Shown: positions 37,456 through 45,716, counted from the first letter of the stretch. The stretch is 64,000 nucleotides of DNA from DASWNP01 sp036399175 (GCA_036399175.1 DASWNP010000040.1:62001-126000), one strand, 5' to 3'. Made by a program: numbers and translations. The notes: generated from the letters alone by a model not told the origin.

Positions 37456-38289
37456 CTATCTCTTCTGGCATCGAGGGCAGAAGTAGGTCGAGCGCCCGGC
37501 GTGGGCGACGCGGCGAATCGGTGCGCGGCAGGTGGGGCAGGGCTCGTCTTCGCGGTCGTAGACGCGCCAGCCTCCCTGGTAGCCGCCGCTGTAGTAGCTG
37601 CCGTCGATGTCTTCCGGGTTGACGTTGAGCGTCGAGCCGTGCGCGATGGCTTCGCGGAGCACGTCGAGGATGGCGCGGTGGAGGCGCGGGATGCGGCGGC
37701 GTGAAAAGTCGGCGGCGACGTGGAAGGGATTGGCGCGGGCGAGGAACATTGCTTCGGCTGCGTAGATGTTTCCGAGGCCGGTCACTTTCGTCTGGTCGAG
37801 AAGCGTTTCCTTGAGAGTGCGTCGAGAGCGCGAGAGCGCGCTCGAAAGATAGTGCGGCGTAAACTCTGCGGAGAAGGGTTCGGGCGCAAGTCGTCGCAGC
37901 TCTTTCGCCTGGTTGAGCGCGTCCGTCCCGACGAGCTTCATCATGCCGAAGTGTCTCTGGTCGGAGAAGACGAGGCGGCGCGATTCGTCGAGATGAAAGA
38001 CGGCGTGCGAGTGTTTCGGAAGCGGCGCATCGAAGGGTAGCAGCAGAAATCTGCCTGTCATCCGCAGGTGAACGACGAGCACGAGCCCGCCCTCAAGCTC
38101 GAAGAGAATGTGCTTGCCCCGACGCCCGACACGCTCAATCGACGCACCCCGCAGCATCCTCGCAAAATCTTCCGGCGCGCTCTCCGGCGCGAGCCCCGCA
38201 CGCAAAAGCTCCGCCGCCACGATACGCCGCCCCGCCACGAGTTTATCCAACGCACGCGCCACCAACTCGACTTCAGGAAGCTCAGGCAT
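37456..38289 (-). CDS. mutM: Formamidopyrimidine-DNA glycosylase
   Basis: A 277-residue base-excision repair glycosylase/AP lyase for oxidised purines such as 8-oxoguanine. The mature N-terminus PELPEVE (catalytic Pro2, Glu3) fixes the start at 38289. The C-terminal zinc finger has its four cysteines (CPTCRAP...FCPRCQ). KVTGLGNIYAAEAMF is the conserved helix-two-turn-helix region. The upstream spacer holds repeat N. Confidence 0.95.
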   Translation of the reverse strand: MPELPEVELVARALDKLVAGRRIVAAELLRAGLAPESAPEDFARMLRGASIERVGRRGKHILFELEGGLVLVVHLRMTGRFLLLPFDAPLPKHSHAVFHLDESRRLVFSDQRHFGMMKLVGTDALNQAKELRRLAPEPFSAEFTPHYLSSALSRSRRTLKETLLDQTKVTGLGNIYAAEAMFLARANPFHVAADFSRRRIPRLHRAILDVLREAIAHGSTLNVNPEDIDGSYYSGGYQGGWRVYDREDEPCPTCRAPIRRVAHAGRSTYFCPRCQKR

Positions 38290-38294
38290 AAAAC

Positions 38295-38384
38295 AAAGGG
38301 CGAAGGTCAAAAGGTAAAAGGCAAAGGTGAAAAGAATCGACTCCCGGCGTCACTTTTGCCTTTTGCATTTTACCTTTTGCCTTT
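38295..38384. repeat. Short-unit inverted repeat N (AAGGCAAA class)
   Basis: AAGGTCAAAAGGTAAAAGGC units, loop AATCGACTCCCGGCGTC, and CTTTTGCCTTTTGCATTTTA on the other arm. The stop codon of the phosphomutase gene lies inside its left end. Confidence 0.85.
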
Positions 38385-39912
38385 ACGAAGTGGCTGCTTT
38401 CGCCGCTCCGTGTTCGAGCAGCATGTTCATCTTGGCGATGGAGGTGGCTTCGGCGTAGATACGAAGGACGGGCTCTGTGCCGGATTGACGGAAGAGGAGC
38501 CATGATTCGTCGTCGAAGAGAAGTTTCGTGCCGTCGAGTTTTTCTACATCGCGGACACTGATGCCGCCGACTTCGGCGGGCGGGTCGGAGGCAAGCTGTG
38601 CGACGAGGGAGAGGCCGCTTGCGACAGGCATGTGCAGGTCGCGCCGCCCGAAATAGAATTCGCCGAACTCGCGGTGCATCTCTTTGACCATCTCGGTCGG
38701 CGTCTGGCCTGATGCGACGACGGCTTCGAGCAGGAGCAGTGAATTGAGGATGCCGTCGCGCTCGGGGATGTGTCCCTGAACGCCGATGCCGCCCGATTCT
38801 TCCGCGCCGAGCAGAATCTTTTCTCTCAGCATGAGGTCGGCGATGTACTTGAAGCCGATGGGCGTTTCGTAGAGCGTGAGACTGTGCGCGGCGGCGATGC
38901 GCTTGAGGAGAACCGACTGCGAGAAGGTGCGGACGACGCCGCCCGTCATCCCGCGACGACGCGCCAGATGCAGCAGGATGAGCGGAACGACTTCGTGCAT
39001 CGTCATCGTCTCGCCCGCTTCGTTGACCGCTCCGACTCTATCTGCATCTCCATCAGTTGCCAGACCCAGAAGCGCGCCGGTCTCGCTGACGCGCGCCTTC
39101 AAGGGCGCGAGGTTGCGGTCAATCGGCTCGGGCGCGACGCCGCCGAAGAGCGTATCGCGCTCGGCGCGAATCGTCTCGGCTTCGAGCGCCCCGCCTTTGA
39201 GGAAGCTTTCGACCCAACGCGCGCCCGTGCCGTGCATCGGGTCGATGACGACGCGCGCACGCGTCGCTCGCAGCCTCTCCAAATCGACGTAAGCGGCAAT
39301 CTGCGCGCGGTAGCTCTCGACGGACGAGCGGAGAGCTTCGGCTTGTGCTCCCGTCGTTAATTGTCCTCGTCGAGGCGGCGTCTCATCGACGAGCGATTCG
39401 ACGGCGACGGTCATCTCGGGCGTGGCGCTGCCGCCGAAAGGGGCTTTGATTTTGAAGCCGTTGAAGAGCGGCGGATTGTGCGAGGCGGTGATGACTACGC
39501 CGCCCGACGCGCTTTGTTCTCTGACAGCCCATGAGACGAGCGGCGTGGGCACATCGCCGTCGAAGAGAGAGATGTCGAACTGATTCCCGGCGAGGATTTC
39601 TGCCGCGCGCAGGGCGAACTGCTCGGAGAGAAAGCGTCGGTCGTAGCCGACGACGACTGAGGGTGCGCGCCGTTTGTAGCTGGCTGTTTCCTGAGATAGA
39701 TGCTGGCGAGAGTCCGCGTCGTGGCGAGTCGCCGAAGAGGTGCGGCGGGTCTCTTCGTCGCGCGTCGCTTCGTCGCGTCGCTGGAGAAGGTAATCGGCAT
39801 AGGCTTGCGCGACGCGTTCGACGTTGGCGAAGGTGAACTCGTTGGCGATGAGTGCGCGCCAGCCGTCGGTTCCGAAGCGAATGGGGGAAAGCTCAGGACG
39901 CTTGCGGCTCAC
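38383..39912 (-). CDS. Phosphoglucomutase/phosphomannomutase family protein
   Basis: A 509-residue alpha-D-phosphohexomutase interconverting hexose 6- and 1-phosphates. The phosphoserine loop is TASHNPP (Ser144), the metal loop is ATDGDADRVG, and the sugar-binding GAEESGGIG is present. Residues ~44-85 are a charged Arg/Glu/Asp/Ser/Thr-rich insertion absent from typical family members, inside the first domain. The start is GTG at 39912, overlapping the stop of the upstream nucleotidyltransferase gene by 4 nt, so the two steps to a nucleotide sugar are coupled. Confidence 0.9.
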   Translation of the reverse strand: MSRKRPELSPIRFGTDGWRALIANEFTFANVERVAQAYADYLLQRRDEATRDEETRRTSSATRHDADSRQHLSQETASYKRRAPSVVVGYDRRFLSEQFALRAAEILAGNQFDISLFDGDVPTPLVSWAVREQSASGGVVITASHNPPLFNGFKIKAPFGGSATPEMTVAVESLVDETPPRRGQLTTGAQAEALRSSVESYRAQIAAYVDLERLRATRARVVIDPMHGTGARWVESFLKGGALEAETIRAERDTLFGGVAPEPIDRNLAPLKARVSETGALLGLATDGDADRVGAVNEAGETMTMHEVVPLILLHLARRRGMTGGVVRTFSQSVLLKRIAAAHSLTLYETPIGFKYIADLMLREKILLGAEESGGIGVQGHIPERDGILNSLLLLEAVVASGQTPTEMVKEMHREFGEFYFGRRDLHMPVASGLSLVAQLASDPPAEVGGISVRDVEKLDGTKLLFDDESWLLFRQSGTEPVLRIYAEATSIAKMNMLLEHGAAKAATS

Positions 39913-40955
39913 AGCGCGCCTCCGGTCTGCGTGTAGTCGGTGATGGAAGATTTATCGCCGAGGACTGCGCCCGCGCCGACCTGCGCCGAGCGCCCGACGT
40001 GACAGCCGCGACCGACGATTGCGTTCGATACCTGCGCGCCCGAGCCGACGCGCGTGTGCGACCAGATGACCGAGTTTTCCACGCGCGCACGCTCTTCGAT
40101 GTAGCAGCCCTGCCCGAGCACGGAGTTGATAATCTGCGCGCCGGGCTTGACGGTGCAATCGTCGCCGATGATGGACGAGTCGTCGATTTCGGCGGCGGTC
40201 GCGGAGTCGAACGCGCCGCGCCGCTCCGTGAGTTGGACGCGGCTGACGCGGTTCTGAAGCAAATCCTGATGAGCTTGCAGGTAGCGGACGGGCGTGCCGA
40301 TGTCTATCCAGTAGGTTTTCTCTGGGATGTGCGCGTAGAACTTTTCGCCGCGCCGCAGGAGATCCGGGAAGAGGCCGTACTCGAAGGAGTAGTTCTCGCC
40401 GGCAGGAATGAAGTCGAGGACGTGCGGCTCAAGGATGTATGTCCCGGCGTTGATGGTGTTGACGCTGATTTCGTCGGCCTTCGGTTTCTCAAGAAAGCGG
40501 CGGACGCGCCCGTCCGCTTCGGTCTCGACCAGACCGTAAGAGCTTGGATTCTCGACCGGCGTCAGGACGATTGTCGCCGCCGCCTTCCGCTCGTCGTGCT
40601 CGCGGATGACGCGCTCGAGGTCGAGGTCTGTGAGGATGTCGCCGTTGAAGACGACCGTCGGCTCGCGTATCAACTCTTCGGCGAACTTGTAAGCGCCGGC
40701 CGTGCCCATCGGCTGCGGCTCGGTCGTGTAGTTTATCTTGACGCCGTAGTCAGAGCCGTCGCCGAGCTGCTGCTCGATTTTCGAGGGCTGGTAGGAGAGT
40801 GAAAGCGTGATGTCTTTGATACCGGCGCGGCGCAGCGTGTCAATCTGGTAGAGCAGGAAGGGACGGTTGCAAATCGGGACGATGGGCTTCGGAGTGTAGA
40901 CCGTCAGCGGTCGCAGCCGCGTCCCCTTGCCCCCTGCGAGAATTAGTGCCTGCAT
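39909..40955 (-). CDS. Sugar-phosphate nucleotidyltransferase (mannose-1-phosphate guanylyltransferase type)
   Basis: A 348-residue enzyme that activates a hexose 1-phosphate with an NTP. The Rossmann-like domain opens with ILAGGKGTRLRPLT, the product-binding VFNGDIL and FLEKP segments are present, and the C-terminal ~100 residues form a left-handed beta-helix of hexapeptide-like repeats (GDDCTVKPGAQI, GQGCYIEERA). The exact sugar and nucleotide are not decidable. It is followed by the coupled phosphomutase. Confidence 0.88.
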   Translation of the reverse strand: MQALILAGGKGTRLRPLTVYTPKPIVPICNRPFLLYQIDTLRRAGIKDITLSLSYQPSKIEQQLGDGSDYGVKINYTTEPQPMGTAGAYKFAEELIREPTVVFNGDILTDLDLERVIREHDERKAAATIVLTPVENPSSYGLVETEADGRVRRFLEKPKADEISVNTINAGTYILEPHVLDFIPAGENYSFEYGLFPDLLRRGEKFYAHIPEKTYWIDIGTPVRYLQAHQDLLQNRVSRVQLTERRGAFDSATAAEIDDSSIIGDDCTVKPGAQIINSVLGQGCYIEERARVENSVIWSHTRVGSGAQVSNAIVGRGCHVGRSAQVGAGAVLGDKSSITDYTQTGGAL

Positions 40956-41081
40956 TTTTTTAAAGAATCAGTTAAGAGATTATTTCAAGCTGAAAAGCGA
41001 CGGGGAGTCTAACACCCGCGCGGGCGAGTTTCAATTCCATGCTTCGTCGGCGTTTCAAAATCGAATTTCGACCGAAGGACG

Positions 41082-41110
41082 TTGACTTATCTCGTGATTT
41101 AAAATAGAAA
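41082..41110 (+). promoter_or_regulatory. Possible promoter for the DUF4231-like gene
   Basis: TTGACT (41082-41087), a 17-nt spacer and TAGAAA (41105-41110) lie about 80 nt before the GTG start. An AT-rich stretch overlaps the -10. Moderate match only. Confidence 0.4.
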
Positions 41111-41192
41111 GACATCTGCCCGCAAACGTCTGTGTTGCAATCCAATTTTTAATTTGTCAATTTCGGTCAGAAGCTTCTCCAAGGAGTAACAA

Positions 41193-41885
41193 GTGTCCCA
41201 AGTCGGCTCTCACCACAGCGCCTCTTTCCGCACCGGGCTCAACGAAGACCTCGGCGCAATCATCGAATCGAAGGAACTCGGACTCTCGAACCTGCAAAAG
41301 GGTTATCTGCGCCTGCGCTGGCTCGAACAGGTCGTGCGCACCGAGCGCGAGCTTACGCGCTCGACGCGCCGCCAGCGCATCCTGCGCATGGCGACCGTCG
41401 TCGGCTCAATCACGCTGCTGATGCTCGTCAGTCTCAATCTCGCGGGCGAAAAACTGGCGGGCGTCGCTCGCTACGTGCCCTTCTTCTCCATCTTCTTCAG
41501 CCTCGTGGTCTGTTCGAGCGTCGCCGTCGAGCATTTCTTCAACTACGAGGAACGCTCTCGAAAGGCCGAGCGACTCGTCGAGCGTCTGAAGACCGAAGGA
41601 TGGCGCTTCCTACAGATGAGCGGAGCTTACCAGTCTTACGCGAATCATTCGGAGGCGTTCGCCACTTTCGCCAACCAGGTTGAATCGCTGACGCAGAGCC
41701 AGGTCGAGGTCTACAGTCTCGACATGGTGCGCGGGCGGAAGGTGGAGGCGCAAGCTTCGGCGGAGGAAGAGAGCCCAAAAAAGTCCGAACAGCTCTCCCA
41801 GAGGGAGAGCGGCCACCTCATCGAAACATCGCCGTCAGTGCCGAACGTAGTTACGCGCCATCTGAATCAACACCGGATTCAGTAG
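41193..41885 (+). CDS. DUF4231-like membrane protein (zero-frame product)
   Basis: A 230-residue protein with two adjacent transmembrane helices (about residues 66-85 and 91-112) flanked by conserved polar segments: LRLRWLEQVVRTERE before, and AVEHFFNYEERSRKAERLVE and LKTEGWRFLQMSGAY after. This matches the DUF4231 layout. The start is GTG at 41193 with AAGGAG at 41181-41186. After residue 197 the zero frame continues only 33 poorly structured residues. At that point a frameshift signal (41762-41810) offers a longer product. Function of the family is not established. Confidence 0.85.
   Translation: MSQVGSHHSASFRTGLNEDLGAIIESKELGLSNLQKGYLRLRWLEQVVRTERELTRSTRRQRILRMATVVGSITLLMLVSLNLAGEKLAGVARYVPFFSIFFSLVVCSSVAVEHFFNYEERSRKAERLVERLKTEGWRFLQMSGAYQSYANHSEAFATFANQVESLTQSQVEVYSLDMVRGRKVEAQASAEEESPKKSEQLSQRESGHLIETSPSVPNVVTRHLNQHRIQ
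41762..41810 (+). promoter_or_regulatory. Predicted programmed -1 frameshift signal (dnaX type)
   Basis: Three parts in the spacing known from E. coli dnaX: a Shine-Dalgarno-like GGAGG (41762-41766), ending 10 nt before the slippery heptamer A_AAA_AAG (41777-41783, in the zero frame as CCA AAA AAG); an 8-nt spacer; and a perfect 8-bp stem GCTCTCCC/GGGAGAGC (41792-41799 with 41803-41810) with a 3-nt loop. A -1 slip enters the frame that ends at 42169. Confidence 0.75.
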
Positions 41886-42169
41886 CGCACCTCGCCTCAG
41901 CCGTCATCTGGGAGACGCTGCTGCGGCGCGAGCCGGCGCTCGCGCACCTGGAAGGCGAGGTCAAGGCCGTCAGAGACGACGGCGGTGCCTCCTTCTGCGC
42001 CAACAAAGTTTGGTACATCTGGGTCGAGCCGCAGCTCAAGCAGCTCGTCGGGCGCGACGCCCAGCGACAGGACGCGCTTCTGCGCTCGACCGAAGCCTAC
42101 GCCCTCGCACGCGAAACCCTCTACCGACTCCTGCCCAACTGCCGCAACTGCATCTGCGTGCCCTGGTAG
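41783..42169 (+). CDS. Minus-one-frame extension: Cys-rich conserved C-terminal domain
   Basis: 128 codons read only after a -1 shift at 41777-41783; the fused product would be 325 residues. The frame is open from 41684 to the TAG at 42167-42169 and contains no ATG, GTG, TTG or CTG before the conserved part, so independent initiation is unlikely. The domain has WETLLRREPALAHLEGEV, then ASFCANKVWYIWVEP and a C-terminal LPNCRNCICVPW with a Cys-x2-Cys-x-Cys end. I recall similar FCAN...WY domains from related bacteria but cannot name a function. A real or sequencing indel in the A6 run is the alternative. Confidence 0.7.
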   Translation, partial: VRTALPEGERPPHRNIAVSAERSYAPSESTPDSVAHLASAVIWETLLRREPALAHLEGEVKAVRDDGGASFCANKVWYIWVEPQLKQLVGRDAQRQDALLRSTEAYALARETLYRLLPNCRNCICVPW

Positions 42170-42170
42170 A

Positions 42171-42270
42171 AAAGCAAGTAGGAAGTAGGAAGGCGGAAGG
42201 CGGAAAGCTAGCCACTCAACCTTGAACGGCTCTCTTTCATCCTTCCGCCTTCCTACTTCCTACTTGCTCT
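42171..42270. repeat. Short-unit inverted repeat O (AAGTAGG/AAGGCGG class)
   Basis: AGCAAGTAGGAAGTAGGAAG, GCGGAAGGCGGAAAG, a ~35-nt loop, then CTTTCATCCTTCCGCCTTCC and TACTTCCTACTTGCT. It lies between convergent genes; the sulfatase-like gene's stop codon is inside its right arm. Confidence 0.9.
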
Positions 42271-43801
42271 TGTGCTCGTCGAGCCAACGAACGATTTGTT
42301 GCGGGTTGTTTAGCTCGCCTCTGAGCAGGGCGAGAATGAGGTCGTGTGTGACGACGGTGTTGAAGGTGGAATCGTATCGGAAGCCTTCGGTGTGGCCTGC
42401 GAGCTTGAGGATGAAGGGGACGCGGTGAGAGTTGAGGCCGACGAGGGCCTGGTCTTCGGGTGAGCGCCAGTGCGCGAGTGACTTGAGGGTGTCGAAGCGC
42501 AGCCAGTGGTCGGAGGTGACGACGATGGTCGTCGAGTCCCAGAGGCGCGCGTCTTCCAAAGTTCGGCGCAGTTCTCCGAAGGTTTTGTCGGTTAGGGCGA
42601 GGTTGTCGAGATAGCTGCTTTCGGGTTCGGTCGAGAAGCGACCCGTGCGTCGGTTGTAGATGCCGGGCGGGTGCGGGACGGCCAAATGAATCATCGTCAG
42701 CTCCAACTCGGGACGCGTGATTGTCTTGAGAGCTTCGGCGCGGATGGCTTGATGGCGGGCGATGAAGCTCGCCTTGAAATTCCTGCGGGCTCGGTTTCTG
42801 AAAAGAAGGTCGTCAAGCTGTTGGGTTGACTCGACGCGTTTCCAGAAAGGAAGCGACAGCACGAGCGTGCGTAACTGAAAGAGCATGTTCTGGACGACGG
42901 TCAGCTTCTCGTCGTCGGTGACGGCCATTCCGGTCTGCCATGAGCATGTCGTCAGGCTCTCGCTCAAAAGACGACAGTAGGGGTGAAACCAGCCGACGAG
43001 CGCGGTGTTGTAGCCGAGCGAGCGCGCACGCGAGAAGACGTTCGGATATTTGCTCCAAAAGACGCGCTCGTCGCTGTCGGTAAAACGCAGCTCAAGCTCG
43101 TCGGGTCGAAGCTGTTTGGCTTTTGAGACGAGCCGCCCGGTGATGTAGGCGGGCATGGAGAGCAGCGTCTCGCCCGCCGGAGGGTAAGCATTGGTGGCAT
43201 AAACCGACTCGGCGCGCAGGCGTTCCAACTCAGGCAGCGAGACCCTCGGCGCGCCTTCGGGAAACGCGATGCGCTCGTCCATCTCGTCGAAGATGAGCCA
43301 GAGGACGCGCGCTCTGTTCGGGCTTTTCGGCGGAAGCATCGAAGCCGTTGGTTTGTCGCTCAGCATCGAGGCGTATTGAAGCGTCAGCCAAAAGCCCTGC
43401 GCGAAATTGAAGAGCACGAGCGGAGAGAGAATCAGGACGAGCGTCTGCGCGAAGCGGCTGAGGCGGCGGAGGGGAAAACGCCTGAGCAGGTAGACGGCGA
43501 CGACGCCGAGTAGGAGCAGGAGGACGACGAGACCCGCGCGTCCGAGTCTTTGAAGCAGGCTTGACACCAGAAGGCTGTCGAGTTGCAGGCGAATGCTGTT
43601 GAGCGCGAAGAGCACGGCGACGAGAAAGGCCGCGTGCATCAAGCTTCGTACAAGCGGGCGAGGCGAGCGGCGCGCGAGATATGCGCCGAGCCGGAAGAGA
43701 GTCGCAAGCGCAAGGACGTTGAGCGTGATGGCGGCGAGGACAGCCCAGCCGGGATAGCGTTTCCAGTGGTAGTAGTAGAAGACGGAGGCGGGGTCGAGCA
43801 C
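42260..43801 (-). CDS. Sulfatase-like / alkaline-phosphatase-superfamily membrane protein
   Basis: A 513-residue protein with about four N-terminal transmembrane helices and a large extracytoplasmic hydrolase-like domain: LIFDEMDERIAFPEG near residue 169, NAYPPAGETLLSMPAYITG (where the formyl-Gly/Thr nucleophile usually sits), and VVTSDHWLR with the metal-binding Asp-His. Such proteins transfer or remove phosphate- or sulfate-type groups on surface polymers. The start is uncertain: GTG at 43801 is the first usual codon, but 27 further in-frame codons back to the upstream stop encode another hydrophobic segment (DWLVALSLANLCFLQAW) without a standard start. Confidence 0.8.
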   Translation of the reverse strand: MLDPASVFYYYHWKRYPGWAVLAAITLNVLALATLFRLGAYLARRSPRPLVRSLMHAAFLVAVLFALNSIRLQLDSLLVSSLLQRLGRAGLVVLLLLLGVVAVYLLRRFPLRRLSRFAQTLVLILSPLVLFNFAQGFWLTLQYASMLSDKPTASMLPPKSPNRARVLWLIFDEMDERIAFPEGAPRVSLPELERLRAESVYATNAYPPAGETLLSMPAYITGRLVSKAKQLRPDELELRFTDSDERVFWSKYPNVFSRARSLGYNTALVGWFHPYCRLLSESLTTCSWQTGMAVTDDEKLTVVQNMLFQLRTLVLSLPFWKRVESTQQLDDLLFRNRARRNFKASFIARHQAIRAEALKTITRPELELTMIHLAVPHPPGIYNRRTGRFSTEPESSYLDNLALTDKTFGELRRTLEDARLWDSTTIVVTSDHWLRFDTLKSLAHWRSPEDQALVGLNSHRVPFILKLAGHTEGFRYDSTFNTVVTHDLILALLRGELNNPQQIVRWLDEHKSK

Positions 43802-43885
43802 GCCACGCCACGCTTGCAGGAAGCAGAGGTTGGCGAGCGAGAGGGCGACGAGCCAGTCTTTGAAAAAATCCTTCGCCTTAAAAAT

Positions 43886-45343
43886 TTATGCGTCTCCGCC
43901 TTTGCTGTAGAGATAAAGCCAGCGCCCGCTCTCGGCCAATGGGCGCGAGCGCACGAGTCGAAAGCGTCTGCCGAAAGCGGCCTCGAACGTCTCTCTCGTG
44001 AAATGCTCGAAGAGAGCGGCGCGCCCGCGCGTCAGGCGACGAAACATCGGGTCGTCCGCGCCGACGAACTCGACGAGCAGAAACCTCTCGGTCAGCTCCG
44101 AGGCCAGCTCCGCGATTTCATCCAACGGAATCAACTCCGAGACCATCAGGTGATGACAGACGGCGAGCATCAGGACGGCGTCGAAGCTTCGGCGCGCTCG
44201 TTCGAGAAACGAGGGCTGCTCGCGGTTGCGCCAGCCCGTCGCGGGACTCGGACGCGCGATGTCTATGACGAGCGGCAGCACGTCCAATTCTTCGGCGCGT
44301 GCCCCGCGAAAGATTTCTCCGACCGAAGCCTCGTCGCTGTCGATAGCGACCACTCGCGCCCCGCTTCGCGCCGCCGTGCGGCTGAAATATCCCGTGTTGG
44401 CTCCCACGTCCAAAACCCGGCGCGGCCTGAACTCGGCAAGCGCTTCTTCGACGAAGCCGCGCTTCTCCCTCACATAACTCTCGGTCAGATGCCCCTCCTT
44501 CGTCATGTAGTCAGACCAGGACGAACGACGCTTCGCCCGCGCGCCGACCCCTTCGAGCTTCCTTCGCAGACCCTTGAATTGGCGTCGGAGAATAAAGCGC
44601 GCCTTCTCCGCATCGGCGGAGAGACGCCTGCGGTAGATGGAATCGTCTTGTGCCGTCGGCGCGGAACTCAGGCGCGAAGGCAGCGTGACGAGCGTCAGAA
44701 ACGGCGGGCGAAGTTTTTTGAGCGGGCTGCACATGCGCGCGACCGCTTCGGGCTGCAAGCCTTCGCGGCTGGTCGTGAAGATTTGGCCGAGCGTCATGCC
44801 GAAATGAGCGTTGACCAGCAGGGGCAGCAGAAAGCTTCGGACGAACTGCGCGTAAGCGAGCCAGACGGCATCGCCCGCCTCGCGCCGCTCGAACGAAAGC
44901 ACATCGACGAAGACGGGCTCCGCGCCGCGAAAGAGGATGTTGTAGGGCGTCGCATCCTTGAGTCCGAGATTTTCCGAGAGCAGGGCTTCCGTGAGGTCGA
45001 GCGTCAGGCCGCCCGCCGCGTGCAGCATCTCCGGCGGCCACTCGTAAGGGAAACTCTGAAAAGCAATCCTCTCATGCTCAAGCACGAGCGCGGGCGACGC
45101 AGAATAGGTCTCAACTGCCTCGTCTGTCTCGCCTTCGTCCGCGAGCTTTTCAGAAAGGAGAGCGGCCTCCGTCGCTTCGACGACTCGTGTGCCGACGACG
45201 CGCCCTTCGTCGATGAATTTTTGCAGAGTCGCGGACGCGAGAGCCGCGCGGATGTCGGGCTCGCCCGCCGGGTTGACGAAGCGCAGAACGCGCCCTGCGA
45301 CGATTCTGACACGCCCCGACGGGTCTCGAAATGAGATGCTCAT
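43886..45343 (-). CDS. Class I SAM-dependent methyltransferase (NoeA-like)
   Basis: A 485-residue protein. The C-terminal half is a Rossmann methyltransferase with motif I VLDVGANTGYFSRTA (about residues 307-321) and an acidic VVAIDSDEASV after it. The N-terminal half carries LKDATPYNILFRGAEPVFVD, a kinase-like D-x-x-x-x-N block seen in NoeA-type methyltransferases. The substrate is unknown. It lies between a mini-membrane protein (50 nt upstream) and the sulfatase-like gene (which it may touch), suggesting surface glycan modification. Confidence 0.82.
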   Translation of the reverse strand: MSISFRDPSGRVRIVAGRVLRFVNPAGEPDIRAALASATLQKFIDEGRVVGTRVVEATEAALLSEKLADEGETDEAVETYSASPALVLEHERIAFQSFPYEWPPEMLHAAGGLTLDLTEALLSENLGLKDATPYNILFRGAEPVFVDVLSFERREAGDAVWLAYAQFVRSFLLPLLVNAHFGMTLGQIFTTSREGLQPEAVARMCSPLKKLRPPFLTLVTLPSRLSSAPTAQDDSIYRRRLSADAEKARFILRRQFKGLRRKLEGVGARAKRRSSWSDYMTKEGHLTESYVREKRGFVEEALAEFRPRRVLDVGANTGYFSRTAARSGARVVAIDSDEASVGEIFRGARAEELDVLPLVIDIARPSPATGWRNREQPSFLERARRSFDAVLMLAVCHHLMVSELIPLDEIAELASELTERFLLVEFVGADDPMFRRLTRGRAALFEHFTRETFEAAFGRRFRLVRSRPLAESGRWLYLYSKGGDA

Positions 45344-45393
45344 TCTGAAGGCGGAATTTCAGAGAAGGAGAGACCGGACGATTCGCCCGGAAG

Positions 45394-45624
45394 TTACTTC
45401 AGAAGCAGGTCGCGTGCCTTGTCGGCGTCGTCCGGCGCGGGCGTCGCTTCTTCTTTCTTCGTCCGGCTGTTTCGCCTGAAGAGAAACGCGTCGATGAGCT
45501 TTCTGAAATAGAAGAGGCCGCCGAAAAAGGCCGCCAAAAGCAGTTGCCAGATGAGCGAGCCCGCGCCCGGATCGACGTAGAGCAGAAGAGAATAGTGGGC
45601 GGCGAGCTGCGATAGCTGATTCAT
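45394..45624 (-). CDS. Small single-pass membrane protein
   Basis: A 76-residue protein: a short leader with YVDPGAGSLIWQ, one transmembrane helix (about residues 26-42) and a positively charged cytosolic tail. The DPGAGS motif before the helix recurs in small proteins next to sulfatase/methyltransferase gene pairs, as far as I recall. Probably an accessory of the downstream pair. ATG at 45624. Confidence 0.7.
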   Translation of the reverse strand: MNQLSQLAAHYSLLLYVDPGAGSLIWQLLLAAFFGGLFYFRKLIDAFLFRRNSRTKKEEATPAPDDADKARDLLLK

Positions 45625-45695
45625 ACTCGGAGGCTCTCAAAGGTGATTCCCGCAGACAGAAGCTTAAAATAGAGAGAACCGTCGGCGGTGTCAAT

Positions 45696-45716
45696 CCGGC
45701 CTTCGCCGGAGGCCGG
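45696..45716. other. Hairpin in the divergent spacer
   Basis: CCGGCCT pairs with AGGCCGG around a 7-nt loop, between the mini-membrane gene and the thiolase promoter. There is no T-run. Possibly an operator or just a palindrome. Confidence 0.35.

Noticed and set aside
41888..42169. The Cys-rich ORF as an independent gene
   Set aside because: No ATG, GTG, TTG or CTG exists in the open frame before the conserved region, and a frameshift signal in the right frame lies upstream.
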